54,583 bases of DNA from Pseudomonadota bacterium (GTDB lineage Bacteria > Pseudomonadota > Alphaproteobacteria > Sphingomonadales > Sphingomonadaceae), in the NCBI GenBank assembly GCA_963205265.1, contig CAUJJI010000171.1, positions 1 to 54,583 of the forward strand, in the 5' to 3' direction. The translations under genes and the position numbers were made by a program. Below are positions 16,003-25,523 of the stretch, in pieces. Each line of letters begins with the position of its first letter. The stretch's first letter is position 1. The notes under the pieces are model-generated. The model worked only from the letters and a program-made list of their open reading frames with translations, did no database searches and was not told the origin of the DNA.

Positions 16003-17904
16003 ATGCTCAACCTGACCGGCATCACGGTTCGCCTCGGCGGGCGAACGATCATCGACGACGCCACTGCGAGCCTGCCGCCGCGGGGACGGATCGGCCTGAT
16101 CGGGCGCAACGGCGCCGGCAAGTCCACCCTGGTTCGGGTGATCGCCGGGATGCTCGAGGCCGACAGCGGCGAAGTGTCGATGCCGCGCGGCGCGCGCCTG
16201 GGATATATCGCCCAGGAAGCGCCCGGCGGCGACGCCTCCCCGTTCGAGACCGTGCTCGCCGCCGACACGGAGCGCGCCCGGCTGACGGCGGAGAGCGAGA
16301 CCTGCCACGACGCCCACCGACTGGCCGAGATCCACGAGCGGCTGATCGCCATCGAGGCCCATGCCGCGCCCAGCCGGGCCGCGCGCATCCTGGCGGGCCT
16401 CGGCTTCGACGAAGCGGCGCAGCACCGCCCGCTGGAAAGCTTCTCCGGCGGCTGGCGGATGCGCGTGGCGCTGGCCGCGCTGCTGTTCTCGCAGCCCGAC
16501 CTGCTGCTGCTCGACGAGCCGTCGAACCACCTCGACCTGGAAGCGGTGCTGTGGCTCGAGGACTTCCTGCGCTCCTATCCGGCGACGATCCTGCTGGTCA
16601 GCCACGAACGCGACTTCCTCAACAACGTCGTCGACCACATCCTGCACCTGTCCGGCGGCAAGCTGACGCTCTATCCCGGCGGCTACGACCGGTTCGAGCG
16701 CCAGCGCGCCGAGCGCCAGGCCCAGATCGCCTCGGCCCGGGCCCGGCAGCAGGCCGAGCGCGAGCGGCTGCAGGACTATGTCGCGCGCAATTCGGCGCGT
16801 GCCTCGACCGCGAAGCAGGCGCAATCGCGCGCCAAGGCGCTGGCCAAGCTGCAGCCGATCGCCGAGATGATCGACGATCCCTCGCTGAGCTTCGACTTCC
16901 CCAATCCCGACGAGCTTCGCCCGCCGCTGGTCACGCTCGACCACGCCGAAGTCGGCTACGGCGAGACGCCGGTTCTGCAGCGGCTCAACCTGCGGCTCGA
17001 TCCCGATGATCGCATCGCCCTGCTCGGCCGCAACGGCAACGGCAAGACCACGCTGGCCCGCTTGCTGGCGGCGCAGCTGGCGCCGATGGCCGGGGCGATG
17101 ACCGCCAGCGCGCGGATGCGGGTCGGCTACTTCACCCAGTACCAGGTCGAGGAGCTCGACCGCTCGGAAACCCCGCTGCAGCACATGACCGTGCAGATGA
17201 AAGGCGCGACCCCGGCGGCGGTGCGCGGCCAGCTCGGCCGCTTCGGCTTTTCCGGACCCAAGGCGACGACCGAAGTCGGCAAGCTGTCAGGCGGCGAGCG
17301 CGCCCGGCTCGCGCTGGCGCTGATCACCCGCGATGCCCCGCACCTGCTGATCCTCGACGAGCCGACCAACCACCTCGACGTCGATGCCCGCGAGGCGCTG
17401 ATCCAGGCGCTCAACGCCTATACCGGCGCCGTGGTCATCGTCAGCCACGATCGCCACATGCTGGAAATGACCGCGGACCGGCTGGTGCTGGTCGACGGCG
17501 GGACGGCGAAGGACTTCGACGGCGCGATCGACGACTACATCGCCTTCGTCCTCGCCAAGGACCCGGCCTCGGCGCGCAGGGATGCGGGAAGGGACGGTGC
17601 CGGCGACGGCGGCAGCCGCGGCGTCAACCGCAAGGACCAGCGCAAGGCCGCTGCCGAGGCGCGCGAGAAGGGCCAGGAACTGCGCAAGCGCGCCAAGAGC
17701 GCCGAGGCCGAGCTCGAGCGCCTCCAGGCGCAGCTCAGCGCCCTGGACCGGGCGATGTTCGATCCCGCCTCGGCCGAGCCCGCGCTCGCCGGCCTGACCA
17801 TGACCGACCTCTTGAAGCGCCGCGCCGAGACCGAAGCCCGGATCGAAGCCGCCGAGGCCGCCTGGCTGGAAGCCAGCGAGGCACTGGAAGCGATCGTCGC
17901 GTAA
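16003..17904 (+). CDS. ABC-F family ATPase (YheS/Uup-like)
   Basis: The 633-aa protein has two ATPase domains in one chain and no membrane segments. The first has Walker A GRNGAGKST, signature FSGGWRMR and Walker B LLLLDEPSNHLD. A charged linker (about 240-290) follows. The second has GRNGNGKTT, LSGGERARL and LLILDEPTNHLD. The C-terminus (about 530-633) is a charged coiled coil (RKDQRKAAAEAREKGQELRKR). ABC-F proteins act on ribosomes rather than in transport; the C-terminal coiled coil fits the YheS/Uup branch. The ATG at 16003 has no strong ribosome site. It stands alone and is followed by repeats. Confidence 0.92.
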   Translation: MLNLTGITVRLGGRTIIDDATASLPPRGRIGLIGRNGAGKSTLVRVIAGMLEADSGEVSMPRGARLGYIAQEAPGGDASPFETVLAADTERARLTAESETCHDAHRLAEIHERLIAIEAHAAPSRAARILAGLGFDEAAQHRPLESFSGGWRMRVALAALLFSQPDLLLLDEPSNHLDLEAVLWLEDFLRSYPATILLVSHERDFLNNVVDHILHLSGGKLTLYPGGYDRFERQRAERQAQIASARARQQAERERLQDYVARNSARASTAKQAQSRAKALAKLQPIAEMIDDPSLSFDFPNPDELRPPLVTLDHAEVGYGETPVLQRLNLRLDPDDRIALLGRNGNGKTTLARLLAAQLAPMAGAMTASARMRVGYFTQYQVEELDRSETPLQHMTVQMKGATPAAVRGQLGRFGFSGPKATTEVGKLSGGERARLALALITRDAPHLLILDEPTNHLDVDAREALIQALNAYTGAVVIVSHDRHMLEMTADRLVLVDGGTAKDFDGAIDDYIAFVLAKDPASARRDAGRDGAGDGGSRGVNRKDQRKAAAEAREKGQELRKRAKSAEAELERLQAQLSALDRAMFDPASAEPALAGLTMTDLLKRRAETEARIEAAEAAWLEASEALEAIVA

Positions 17905-17925
17905 ATCCTCGCGATGGGCGATGCC

Positions 17926-18107
17926 CAGTTCCTCCCCGGAACGGGGAGGGGGACCACCGGCGTAGCCGGTGGTGGAGGGGCAGGTGAGCTACTCCGAACG
18001 ATTGCAGGTCGCGCCCCTGCCCCACCGAGGGACGGAGACGAGGCAAGTGCCCCTCCACCACGCCGCTGCGCGTCGCGGTCCCCCTCCCCCTTACGGGGGA
18101 GGAACTG
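17926..18107. repeat. Composite palindromic repeat B, copy 2 (inverted)
   Basis: It has inverted ends CAGTTCCTCCCC and GGGGAGGAACTG, inner hairpins, and a centre that matches the reverse complement of the centre at 187-368 with few changes (for example GAACGATTGC and GGAGACGAGGCA). The whole element is thus a mobile-looking unit rather than a simple terminator. It lies 22 bp after the ABC-F gene. Confidence 0.8.
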
Positions 18108-18123
18108 GGGTGCCGACGCCCCC

Positions 18124-18148
18124 GTCGTCCCGGGCTTGACCCGGGACC
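18124..18148. repeat. Short palindromic repeat C, copy 1
   Basis: The hairpin GTCCCGGG-CTTGA-CCCGGGAC has 8-bp arms. Relatives occur at 42285-42313 and 45399-45465. The rest of the gap to 18331 holds no gene that I can support. Confidence 0.75.
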
Positions 18149-18331
18149 GCTGTGATCTGGGTCGAACGGTCCATCGAAGAGGCTAGCGGTCGGCTCTCGC
18201 CTGGGCATCGAGAAGCGTCACGGCGATAGGCGTTGTGCTGCAGCTGCGAAAAGCCTATCGGCGCCTCATGACGCCGGGGCCTGCCGCCCCGCCGGCGGCC
18301 GAACCGGCCGCTACCTTGCACGAACGAGACG

Positions 18332-20041
18332 ATGTCCTTCCAGACCCCTTTCACGGCGCTTGCCGAAACATTGACGACACGCGGCTATGCCGCTCCCACG
18401 CCGGTCCAGGCCGCGGTTCTCGAGCCCGAGGCGGCCGGGCGCGACCTGATCGTCTCAGCCCAGACGGGTTCGGGCAAGACCGTGGCCTTCGGCCTGGCCA
18501 TGGCGCCGCAGCTGCTCGACGCCGGCGGCGCCGCACAGCCGACCGCGACGCCGCTGGCCCTGGTCATCGCCCCGACTCGCGAGCTTGCGCTGCAGGTTAG
18601 CCGCGAGCTGGCCTGGCTCTACGGCGACACCCAGGTCCGCGTGGTAACCTGCGTCGGCGGCATGGATGCCTCGCAGGAGCGGCGGGCGCTGGGCCACGGT
18701 GCCCATGTCGTGGTGGGCACGCCCGGGCGCCTGCGCGATCACCTCGAGCGCGGGTCGCTCAACCTGCGCGGCCTGGCCGTCGCCGTGCTCGACGAGGCCG
18801 ACGAGATGCTCGACATGGGCTTTCGCGAGGACCTCGAGGAACTGCTCGACGCCACGCCCGAGGGCCGCCGCACGCTGCTGTTCTCGGCGACCATGCCCAA
18901 GCCGATCGTCGCGCTCGCGCGGCGCTACCAGCGCGATGCCCTGCGCATCTCGACGGTGGATTCGGAACGCGGCCACGGCGACATCCAGTACCTGGCGATG
19001 GCCATTGCGCCCGCCGACATCGAAAATGCCGTAGTCAACCTGCTGCGCTTCCACGAAGCCGAGACGGCGATGCTGTTCTGCGCCACGCGCGACAATGTCC
19101 GCCACCTCCACGCCAGTCTGACCGAGCGCGGCTTCGCCGTCGTCGCGCTGTCGGGCGAGCATTCGCAGAACGAGCGCAACCACGCCCTGCAGGCGCTGCG
19201 CGATCGCCGCGCGCGAGTCTGCGTCGCGACCGACGTCGCCGCGCGCGGCATCGACCTGCCCAGCCTGAGCCTCGTCATCCATGTCGAAATCCCCCGCGAC
19301 GCCGAGACGCTGCAGCATCGCTCGGGCCGGACCGGTCGCGCCGGCAAGAAGGGCACGGCGATCCTGCTGGTGCCCTATCCGCGCCGCCGCCGGGTCGAAT
19401 CGATGCTGCGCGGTGCGCGCATCCCCGCCGAATGGGTCGCGGCGCCGGGAGCGGCTGAGATCCGCGCCGCGGACAGCGAGCGCCTGCTCGCCGCCCTGCT
19501 CGCCCCGGTCGAGGCGAGCGAGGAGGATCGCGCCCTCGCCGCCCGCCTGCTGAGCGAACGCAGCGCCGAGGAGATCGCCGTCGCACTGGTCCAGGCGCAC
19601 CGGGCGCGGCTGCCCCAGCCCGAGGAACTGCTGGCCGGCGATGCCCCGCCGCCGGGGCGCCCGCGCGAAGGCTTCGAAGGCAGCGCCTGGTTCCGCCTCA
19701 ACATCGGCCGCCGCCAGAATGCCGATCCGCGCTGGATCCTGCCGCTGCTCTGCCGCCGCGGCCATGTCGGCCGCAGCGACATCGGCGCCATCCGCATCAC
19801 CGCCAACGAGACGCTGTTCGAGGTTCCCGGCCCGATCGCCGCGCGCTTCCTGGCCGCGGTGCAGCGCACGGCCGGCGACGACAACGACGTCGAGATCGTG
19901 CCGGTCGACGGCAAGCCGCGCGAGGAAGCGCGCGAGCGCCGCCCGTCGCTGACGGCCAGGAAGGGCCCGCCCGCGCCGAGAAGCGGTCCGCGCCCCGACC
20001 GGAAGTTCGAGCGCCGCCAGGGACCGCACCGCTCGCGATGA
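18332..20041 (+). CDS. DEAD-box ATP-dependent RNA helicase (DeaD/DbpA-like)
   Basis: The 569-aa protein carries all main DEAD-box motifs: Q motif (GYAAPTPVQAAVL), motif I AQTGSGKT, Ia PTRELALQ, Ib TPGRL, II DEAD, III SAT, then the second RecA domain with ATDVAARGIDLP and HRSGRTGRAGKKG. Residues about 440-525 (WFRLNIGRRQNADPRWILPLLCRRG) look like a DbpA-type RNA-binding domain, and the tail is basic (about 530-569). It unwinds structured RNA, probably in ribosome assembly or cold adaptation. Its stop overlaps the next gene by 4 bp (ATGA). Confidence 0.93.
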   Translation: MSFQTPFTALAETLTTRGYAAPTPVQAAVLEPEAAGRDLIVSAQTGSGKTVAFGLAMAPQLLDAGGAAQPTATPLALVIAPTRELALQVSRELAWLYGDTQVRVVTCVGGMDASQERRALGHGAHVVVGTPGRLRDHLERGSLNLRGLAVAVLDEADEMLDMGFREDLEELLDATPEGRRTLLFSATMPKPIVALARRYQRDALRISTVDSERGHGDIQYLAMAIAPADIENAVVNLLRFHEAETAMLFCATRDNVRHLHASLTERGFAVVALSGEHSQNERNHALQALRDRRARVCVATDVAARGIDLPSLSLVIHVEIPRDAETLQHRSGRTGRAGKKGTAILLVPYPRRRRVESMLRGARIPAEWVAAPGAAEIRAADSERLLAALLAPVEASEEDRALAARLLSERSAEEIAVALVQAHRARLPQPEELLAGDAPPPGRPREGFEGSAWFRLNIGRRQNADPRWILPLLCRRGHVGRSDIGAIRITANETLFEVPGPIAARFLAAVQRTAGDDNDVEIVPVDGKPREEARERRPSLTARKGPPAPRSGPRPDRKFERRQGPHRSR

Positions 20042-20490
20042 GCGCGATCCTCGTCGATGCCGATGCCTGCCCGGTCAAGGAAGAGATCTACAAGGTCGCC
20101 TTCCGCCGCGCGGTGCCGGTGACCATCGTCAGCAACAGCCGCATCCACGTGCCCGCGCACGCGCTGATCAGCCGGGTGGTCGTCGGCGACGGCTTCGACG
20201 CGGCGGACGACTGGATCGCCGAGCGCGCTTCCGCCGCCACGGTATGCATCACCGGCGACATCCTTCTCGCCGACCGCTGCCTGAAGGCCGGCGCCACGGT
20301 GATCGCGCCCAACGGCAAGCTCTTCACCGCCAGTTCGATCGGCGGGGCCATTGCCACCCGGGCGATCATGGCCGACTTGCGCGCCGGCGGTGCCGCGATC
20401 GGCGGCCCGCCGCCCTTCACCAAGGCCGACCGCTCGCGCTTCCTGTCCTCGCTCGACGAAGCGCTGGTGCGCATGGCGCGCGGCGCCTGA
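20038..20490 (+). CDS. yaiI: YaiI/YqxD family protein (DUF188, PIN-like)
   Basis: The 150-aa protein has the family start ILVDADACPVKEEIYKVA, then VVVGDGFDAADDWIAERA, ITGDILLADRCLKAGA and APNGKLFTASSIGGA, which are hallmarks of UPF0178. The Asp residues in VDADACP and TGDILLAD fit a PIN-like metal site. No reaction is established for the family. The ATG overlaps the helicase stop, suggesting co-expression. Length is normal for the family. Confidence 0.93.
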   Translation: MSAILVDADACPVKEEIYKVAFRRAVPVTIVSNSRIHVPAHALISRVVVGDGFDAADDWIAERASAATVCITGDILLADRCLKAGATVIAPNGKLFTASSIGGAIATRAIMADLRAGGAAIGGPPPFTKADRSRFLSSLDEALVRMARGA

Positions 20491-20503
20491 GCCGCGCCGC
20501 GCC

Positions 20504-23500
20504 TCACAGGTTGAGCAGGGCGGGATCGCCTCCCTGCGCGGTGATGTTGATCGAGAGCGCGCGCTCGGTGGCATAGCGCAGCAGCGCATGCGGCCCGCCG
20601 GCCTTGGGGCCGGTGCCCGACAGCCCCTCGCCCCCGAACGGCTGGACGCCCACCACCGCGCCGATGATCGAGCGGTTGACGTAGCAATTGCCGGCCGGGA
20701 CCAGCGCCCTGACTTCGCGGGCGAAGGCTTCCACCCGGCTGTGGATGCCCAGCGTCAGCCCGTAGCCGCGGGCGGCGAGCCTGCCGGCCGCTTCGGCAAG
20801 CTCGCCGCGATCGTAGCGATAGACGTGCAGGATCGGCCCGAAGACCTCGCGCTCGAGGAAGTCGGGGGTCGGGATCTCGGCGATGACCGGGGCGAAGAAG
20901 GTTCCCCGCTCGCGCAGGTCGCCGATGTCCTTGACGTAGAGCACGCTCGCCTCGCGCCGCAGCCGTTCGACATGGAGGTCGAGCGCGTCGCGCGCCTCGC
21001 GGTCGATGACCGGGCCGATGTCGGTCGCCGGGTCGGCGGGATCGCCGACGACCATGGCCTCGAGCGCCCCGACCAGCGCCTCGATCGTCGGCTGGGCGGT
21101 CTCCTTCGGCAGGAACAGGACGCGCAGCGCCGAGCAGCGCTGCCCGGCCGATCCGAAGGCCGAGAGCACGGCATCGTCGACCACTTGCTCGCGCAGCGCC
21201 GTCGTATCGACGAACATGGCGTTGAGCCCGCCGGTCTCGGCGATCAGCGGCACGATCGGCCCCGGCCGTGCGGCCAGGCTGCGGTTGATCGCGGCGGCCG
21301 TGTCGGTGCCGCCGGTAAAGGCGACGCCGGCGATGCCGGGATGCGCGGTCAGCAGCGGCCCGATCGTGCCGCCTTCGCCCGGCAGCAGCGCCAGCAGCGC
21401 GGGATCGAGCCCGGCGCGGTGGAACAGCCGCACGGCCTCGGCGGCGACGAGCGGGGTCTGCTCGGCCGGCTTGGCGATCACTGCGTTGCCGGCGGCGAGC
21501 GCGGCGGCGATCTGGCCGGTGAAGATCGCCAGCGGGAAGTTCCACGGGCTGATGCAGGCGAAGACGCCGCGGCCGCGCAGTTCGAGCTGGTTGGTCTCGC
21601 CGACCGGCCCGGCCAGCGTCTCGAGCCCCGCGAACTGGCTTTCGGCGAGCGCGGCGTAGTAGCGGCAGAAGTCGATCGCCTCGCGCACCTCGGCGACGCC
21701 GTCGCCCAGCGTCTTGCCCGCCTCGCGCGCCAGCAGCGCGACGAGCGGGTTGATCTGGGCTTCCAGCGCGTCGCCCATGGCCCGCAGGACCGTGGCCCGG
21801 CCCGGCCCGCCGCGTGCGTCCCATGGCCTTTGCGCCCACTTCGCGGCGGCGACGGCCGCGTCGAGGTCGGCCGAGGTCGCGGCCTGGACGCTGCCCAGTC
21901 CCTCGCCGTCGGTGGGGGACAGGACCGTCGCCGTGGCACCAGAGCCGCCGGCTTCGCCGTCGACCAGGGGCGAGGCCGCGAACCTCGTGCCGCGGACCTG
22001 CTCCTCGGCTTCGGCAGCGACGCGCCGGGCGGCGACCATGCTGTAGTCGCGGCCGAGCGGATTGCGCCGCGCGGCGCCGTAGATGTCGGTGGGCGGCGGG
22101 ATGCGGGGATGGCGGCCGGGTGCGGCCTCGACCAGCGCGACCGGGTCGGCGACGATCCTCTCGGGCGGCACAGCATCGTCGAGCAGCGCATGGACAAAGC
22201 TGGTGTTCGCGCCGTTTTCCAGCAGGCGCCGCACCAGGTAGGGCAGCAGCTCCTCGTGCCCGCCGACCGGCGCATAGGCGCGCAGGCGCAGCCGTCCGTA
22301 GCGCTCCTCCGCCGCGCGGTAGAGCGCTTCGCCCATGCCGTGCAGCCGCTGGTGCTCGATCGCGACGCCCGCCGCCTCGGCCATGTTCCGCACCGCCGCC
22401 AGGGTATGGGCATTGTGCGTGGCGAACTGCGGATAGAGCCCCGGCGAAGCCGCGATCAGCGCCCTGGCGCAGACCAGGTAGCCGAGGTCGGTCGCCGGCT
22501 TGGTGGTGAAGACCGGATAGTCCGGCCGGCCGGCGACCTGCGCGCGCTTGATCTCGCTGTCCCAGTAGGCGCCCTTGACCAGCCGCACCATGATCCGGCG
22601 CCCCGATGCCGCGGCCAGCTGCGACAGGTGCTCGATGACGGCGAGCCCGCGCTTCTGGTAGGCCTGCACCACGATCCCGAGCCCGCTCCAGCCCGCAAGC
22701 TCGGGCGCATGGGCGAGGCGATCGAACAGCTTGAGCGAGATCGTCAGCCGGTCCGCCTCCTCGGCGTCGATCGCGAAGTTGAGGTCGTGCCTGGCCGCCA
22801 GCGTCGCCAGCCGCAGCACGCGCGGGTAGAGCTCGCTCCACACGCGCGCTTCCTGCACCGCTTCGTAGCGCGGGCTCAGCGCCGACAGCTTGACCGAGAC
22901 GCCGTGGCCCAGCTCCGGGCCGGCGCCGCCCGCCGCCTTGCCCACCGCCGCGATCGCCTCGGCGTAGATGCGTTCGTAGCGCGCGGCGTCGGCGGCGGTC
23001 CTCGCCCCTTCGCCGAGCATGTCGAACGAGCAAAGGAAGCCCTCCTTGCCCGCCCGCCTGAGCGCCTCCTCGATCGTGCGGCCGAGCACGAACTGCTCGC
23101 CCATGATCGCCACTGCCGTCGCCACGGCCTTGCGGACCACCGGCTCGCCGATCCGGCCGGCCAGCTGCTTCAGCCAGCCGGACAGGTCGCGGCGCGGTTC
23201 CTCGCCGAGGTCGACGAAGCGCCCGGTCAGCATCAGCCCCCAGGTCGAGGCATTGACGAACAGGCTGTCGGACTGGCCGAAATGGCTCGCCCAGTCGGCG
23301 GAGCCGATCTTCTCGGCAATCAGCCGGTCGCGCGTCTCGGCGTCGGGCGTGCGCAGCAGCGCTTCGGCAAGGCACATCAGCGCCAGGCCTTCCTGCGTCG
23401 CCAGCGAGAATTCCTGGAGGAAGCTTTCGACCACCCCCTGCCGCTGGGCCGAGGCGCGGGCGGCCTTGACCAGGGCGATCGCATCGGCGGCGATCGCCTG

Positions 23501-23641
23501 GCGCTGGCCCTGGTCGAGCGGCTGCGCGGCGAGCAAGGCGGCGACCGCCTCCGCCTCGTCGCGGTACTTGATCGCGTCGAGCGCATCCCAGTCGAGGGAA
23601 AGTTCGCGCAGCTGCGCGATGTCGGATCGGAGCGTCATCAT
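20504..23641 (-). CDS. putA: Bifunctional proline dehydrogenase / P5C dehydrogenase
   Basis: The protein of about 1045 aa oxidises proline to glutamate in two steps. The N-terminal half is the FAD-dependent proline dehydrogenase barrel (GVSVKLSALSPRYE, IDAEEADRL, VQAYQKR, RLVKGAYWDSEIKRA). The C-terminal half is an aldehyde dehydrogenase with FACISPWNFPLAIFTGQI, Glu in IAETGGLNAM and the catalytic Cys in SAFGSAGQRCSALR. The length fits the short type A PutA; no N-terminal ribbon-helix-helix DNA-binding domain is present, so it should not repress its own operon. The start is ATGATG at 23641/23638, overlapping the upstream dehydrogenase stop. It converges with yaiI, 13 bp away. Confidence 0.95.
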   Translation of the reverse strand: MMTLRSDIAQLRELSLDWDALDAIKYRDEAEAVAALLAAQPLDQGQRQAIAADAIALVKAARASAQRQGVVESFLQEFSLATQEGLALMCLAEALLRTPDAETRDRLIAEKIGSADWASHFGQSDSLFVNASTWGLMLTGRFVDLGEEPRRDLSGWLKQLAGRIGEPVVRKAVATAVAIMGEQFVLGRTIEEALRRAGKEGFLCSFDMLGEGARTAADAARYERIYAEAIAAVGKAAGGAGPELGHGVSVKLSALSPRYEAVQEARVWSELYPRVLRLATLAARHDLNFAIDAEEADRLTISLKLFDRLAHAPELAGWSGLGIVVQAYQKRGLAVIEHLSQLAAASGRRIMVRLVKGAYWDSEIKRAQVAGRPDYPVFTTKPATDLGYLVCARALIAASPGLYPQFATHNAHTLAAVRNMAEAAGVAIEHQRLHGMGEALYRAAEERYGRLRLRAYAPVGGHEELLPYLVRRLLENGANTSFVHALLDDAVPPERIVADPVALVEAAPGRHPRIPPPTDIYGAARRNPLGRDYSMVAARRVAAEAEEQVRGTRFAASPLVDGEAGGSGATATVLSPTDGEGLGSVQAATSADLDAAVAAAKWAQRPWDARGGPGRATVLRAMGDALEAQINPLVALLAREAGKTLGDGVAEVREAIDFCRYYAALAESQFAGLETLAGPVGETNQLELRGRGVFACISPWNFPLAIFTGQIAAALAAGNAVIAKPAEQTPLVAAEAVRLFHRAGLDPALLALLPGEGGTIGPLLTAHPGIAGVAFTGGTDTAAAINRSLAARPGPIVPLIAETGGLNAMFVDTTALREQVVDDAVLSAFGSAGQRCSALRVLFLPKETAQPTIEALVGALEAMVVGDPADPATDIGPVIDREARDALDLHVERLRREASVLYVKDIGDLRERGTFFAPVIAEIPTPDFLEREVFGPILHVYRYDRGELAEAAGRLAARGYGLTLGIHSRVEAFAREVRALVPAGNCYVNRSIIGAVVGVQPFGGEGLSGTGPKAGGPHALLRYATERALSINITAQGGDPALLNL

Positions 23642-24732
23642 CGTGCCGTGCAACTCGCCCGGGAGGGCATCTGTTGCATGTGCGATCGCGCCGGTCCAGC
23701 CGCGATGATCTCGCGCGCCATGCTGTCGGCGGCAAGGTTGGTCGGCATGCCGGCACTGTCGGCCTGGTCGAGCAGGTCGTTGAGGCGCTGCGCAATGCGG
23801 TCGATCCGCACGGCCGCCTCGTCGCTGCTCCAGCCGAGATGCTCGGCGGCGACATTGATGATGCCGCCGGCATTCACCAGGTAGTCGGGGGCATAGAGCA
23901 CGCCCCTGTCGGCAAGCCGGGCGCCGTCCTCGGGCGTGGCCAGCTGGTTGTTGGCGGCGCCGCAGACCACGCGCGCCTTGAGCACGGCGATCGTCCCCTC
24001 GTGCAGCACGCCGCCCAGCGCGCAAGGCGCGAGGACGTCGGCCGGGGCGGAAAACAGCGCGTTGGCGGGAAGCAGCGTCGCGCCGAATTCGGCGACCGCG
24101 CGCTCGGCGACTTCGGCGCGCGGCTCGGCCACGAACAGGCGCGCGCCGGCGCCGTGTAGCAGCCGGCAAAGGGCATAGCCGACGTTGCCCAGGCCCTGCA
24201 CGGCGACGGTGCTGCCCTCGAGCGAAGAGCCGAACTGGCGCTGCACCGCCGCTTCCATGGCCAGGAACACGCCCCTTGCCGTCCACGGCGCGGGATCGCC
24301 GCCCGCCCGGCCTGCCGCCGGCGGCAGGCCGGCGACATGGTCCGTCGCACCGGCGACCGCCGCCATGTCGGCCATCGACGTCCCGACATCCTCGGCCGTG
24401 ACGTAGTTGCCGCCCAGCTTCTCGACCGCGCGGCCGAAGGCTGCGAACAGCCGGGCGCGATCGAATTCGCCGTGAGGCCGCTGCAGCACCGCCTTGCCCC
24501 CGCCCAGCGGCAGTCCGGCAAGCGCGTTCTTGTAGCTCATGCCCTCTGCCAGCCGGCGGGCGTCGGCGACCAGCGCCGCGCGGTCGGCATAGCGCCAGAA
24601 CCGGCACCCCCCGGCCGCCGGACCGAGCCGCAGCGAATCGATCGCGATGACGCCGGACAGCCCGGCCGAAGGGTCCGAGACCTCGTGAACCGTCTCGAGC
24701 TCAAAATGTGCGGGATAGTCGCTGCTGCTCAC
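23638..24732 (-). CDS. Glu/Leu/Phe/Val dehydrogenase family protein
   Basis: The 364-aa NAD-dependent amino-acid dehydrogenase is closest to the Leu/Val group. It has LRLGPAAGGCRFW, GMSYKNALAGLPLGGGKAV (the substrate Lys region), TAEDVGTSMADM and the Rossmann motif VAVQGLGNVGYALCRLL. It would deaminate a branched-chain amino acid to its keto acid. I chose the GTG at 24732, which has AGGAG 8 bp upstream, over a TTG at 24786; this gives the usual family length. It overlaps putA, so branched-chain amino-acid and proline breakdown seem to be expressed together. An inverted repeat ACGAAATTCGT (24849-24859) lies upstream. Confidence 0.9.
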   Translation of the reverse strand: MSSSDYPAHFELETVHEVSDPSAGLSGVIAIDSLRLGPAAGGCRFWRYADRAALVADARRLAEGMSYKNALAGLPLGGGKAVLQRPHGEFDRARLFAAFGRAVEKLGGNYVTAEDVGTSMADMAAVAGATDHVAGLPPAAGRAGGDPAPWTARGVFLAMEAAVQRQFGSSLEGSTVAVQGLGNVGYALCRLLHGAGARLFVAEPRAEVAERAVAEFGATLLPANALFSAPADVLAPCALGGVLHEGTIAVLKARVVCGAANNQLATPEDGARLADRGVLYAPDYLVNAGGIINVAAEHLGWSSDEAAVRIDRIAQRLNDLLDQADSAGMPTNLAADSMAREIIAAGPARSHMQQMPSRASCTAR

Positions 24733-24993
24733 GGCCTCGTCTCCTTCGCCCCAGGAAATGGCGGCCGTTCCGGCGCGCTCGAGCAAAGGCTAGCCAAGGA
24801 GGTGACGAATGTACTTCGTTTATCGGTGCTATTCGACGAGTTTTCGAGACGAAATTCGTGATCGTCCAAATTTATATGGAGAAAATCGTGAATATGCCGA
24901 ATCGCTCGAATCCTGCCGCGGCCCGGGCAGGGAGCGGGGGGCGTGGTCTTCTCCAGCGATGGGATAGGATATTGGCGACGGCGGAACCGCGCT

Positions 24994-25449
24994 TCAGCTC
25001 GCCCGGCGCGCCTCCGCAGGGAGCGGGACGTAGGAGGTGTCGTTCAGCGCATCGCCGATGGTTCGCGAATCCAGCACCTGGCGGCTGGCGTCGTAGGACC
25101 GCGCAAACTCGCGCCGGATCTCGCAGCGTGCCTCGCTGACGCAGTCGTCGCACCTGCGGTAGGCCTGGCGCGACAGGCAGGGAAGCGGCGCCAGCGGCCC
25201 CTCGAAGATGCGGAGAACCTCGCCGAAACTGATGGTGTCTGCCGGCCGGAGCATGGCGTAGCCGCCGGTCTTGCCGCGGCGGCTTTCGAGGATGCCGGCT
25301 TTCTTGAGGTCGAGCAGGATCTGCTCCAGGAACTTGTGCGGAATGGCGTGCCGGCGGGCGATTTCGGCACTGGTCAGGGCAATGCCCTCGGGCTCGGCGG
25401 CGATCGCCAGCAGGGCCCTGAAGGCATATTTGGCCTTGTTGGAAATCAT
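24994..25449 (-). CDS. Rrf2-family transcriptional regulator
   Basis: The 151-aa regulator has an Rrf2 winged helix (MISNKAKYAFRALLAIA, EIARRHAIPHKFLEQILLDLKKAGILESRRGKTGGY). A C-terminal cysteine group follows, C-x8-C-x2-C-x5-C, in CLSRQAYRRCDDCVSEARC. Such cysteines may bind an Fe-S cluster or sense redox state, but the spacing differs from classic IscR. The ATG at 25449 was chosen because the fold begins there. It stands alone, without an isc/suf operon nearby, so its targets cannot be named. Confidence 0.9.
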   Translation of the reverse strand: MISNKAKYAFRALLAIAAEPEGIALTSAEIARRHAIPHKFLEQILLDLKKAGILESRRGKTGGYAMLRPADTISFGEVLRIFEGPLAPLPCLSRQAYRRCDDCVSEARCEIRREFARSYDASRQVLDSRTIGDALNDTSYVPLPAEARRAS

Positions 25450-25523
25450 GATCCGCCCGCCCGGTTTCCCCATGAACGAGGTAGGAATTTAGGGCGCAAA
25501 GGCGGAAGTTTCAAGGCGGCGCC

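Noticed and set aside
20351..23884. Very long open frame opposite putA
   Set aside because: It is a shadow of putA; the translation is low-complexity and has no recognisable motif, while the minus strand shows both PutA enzyme domains.
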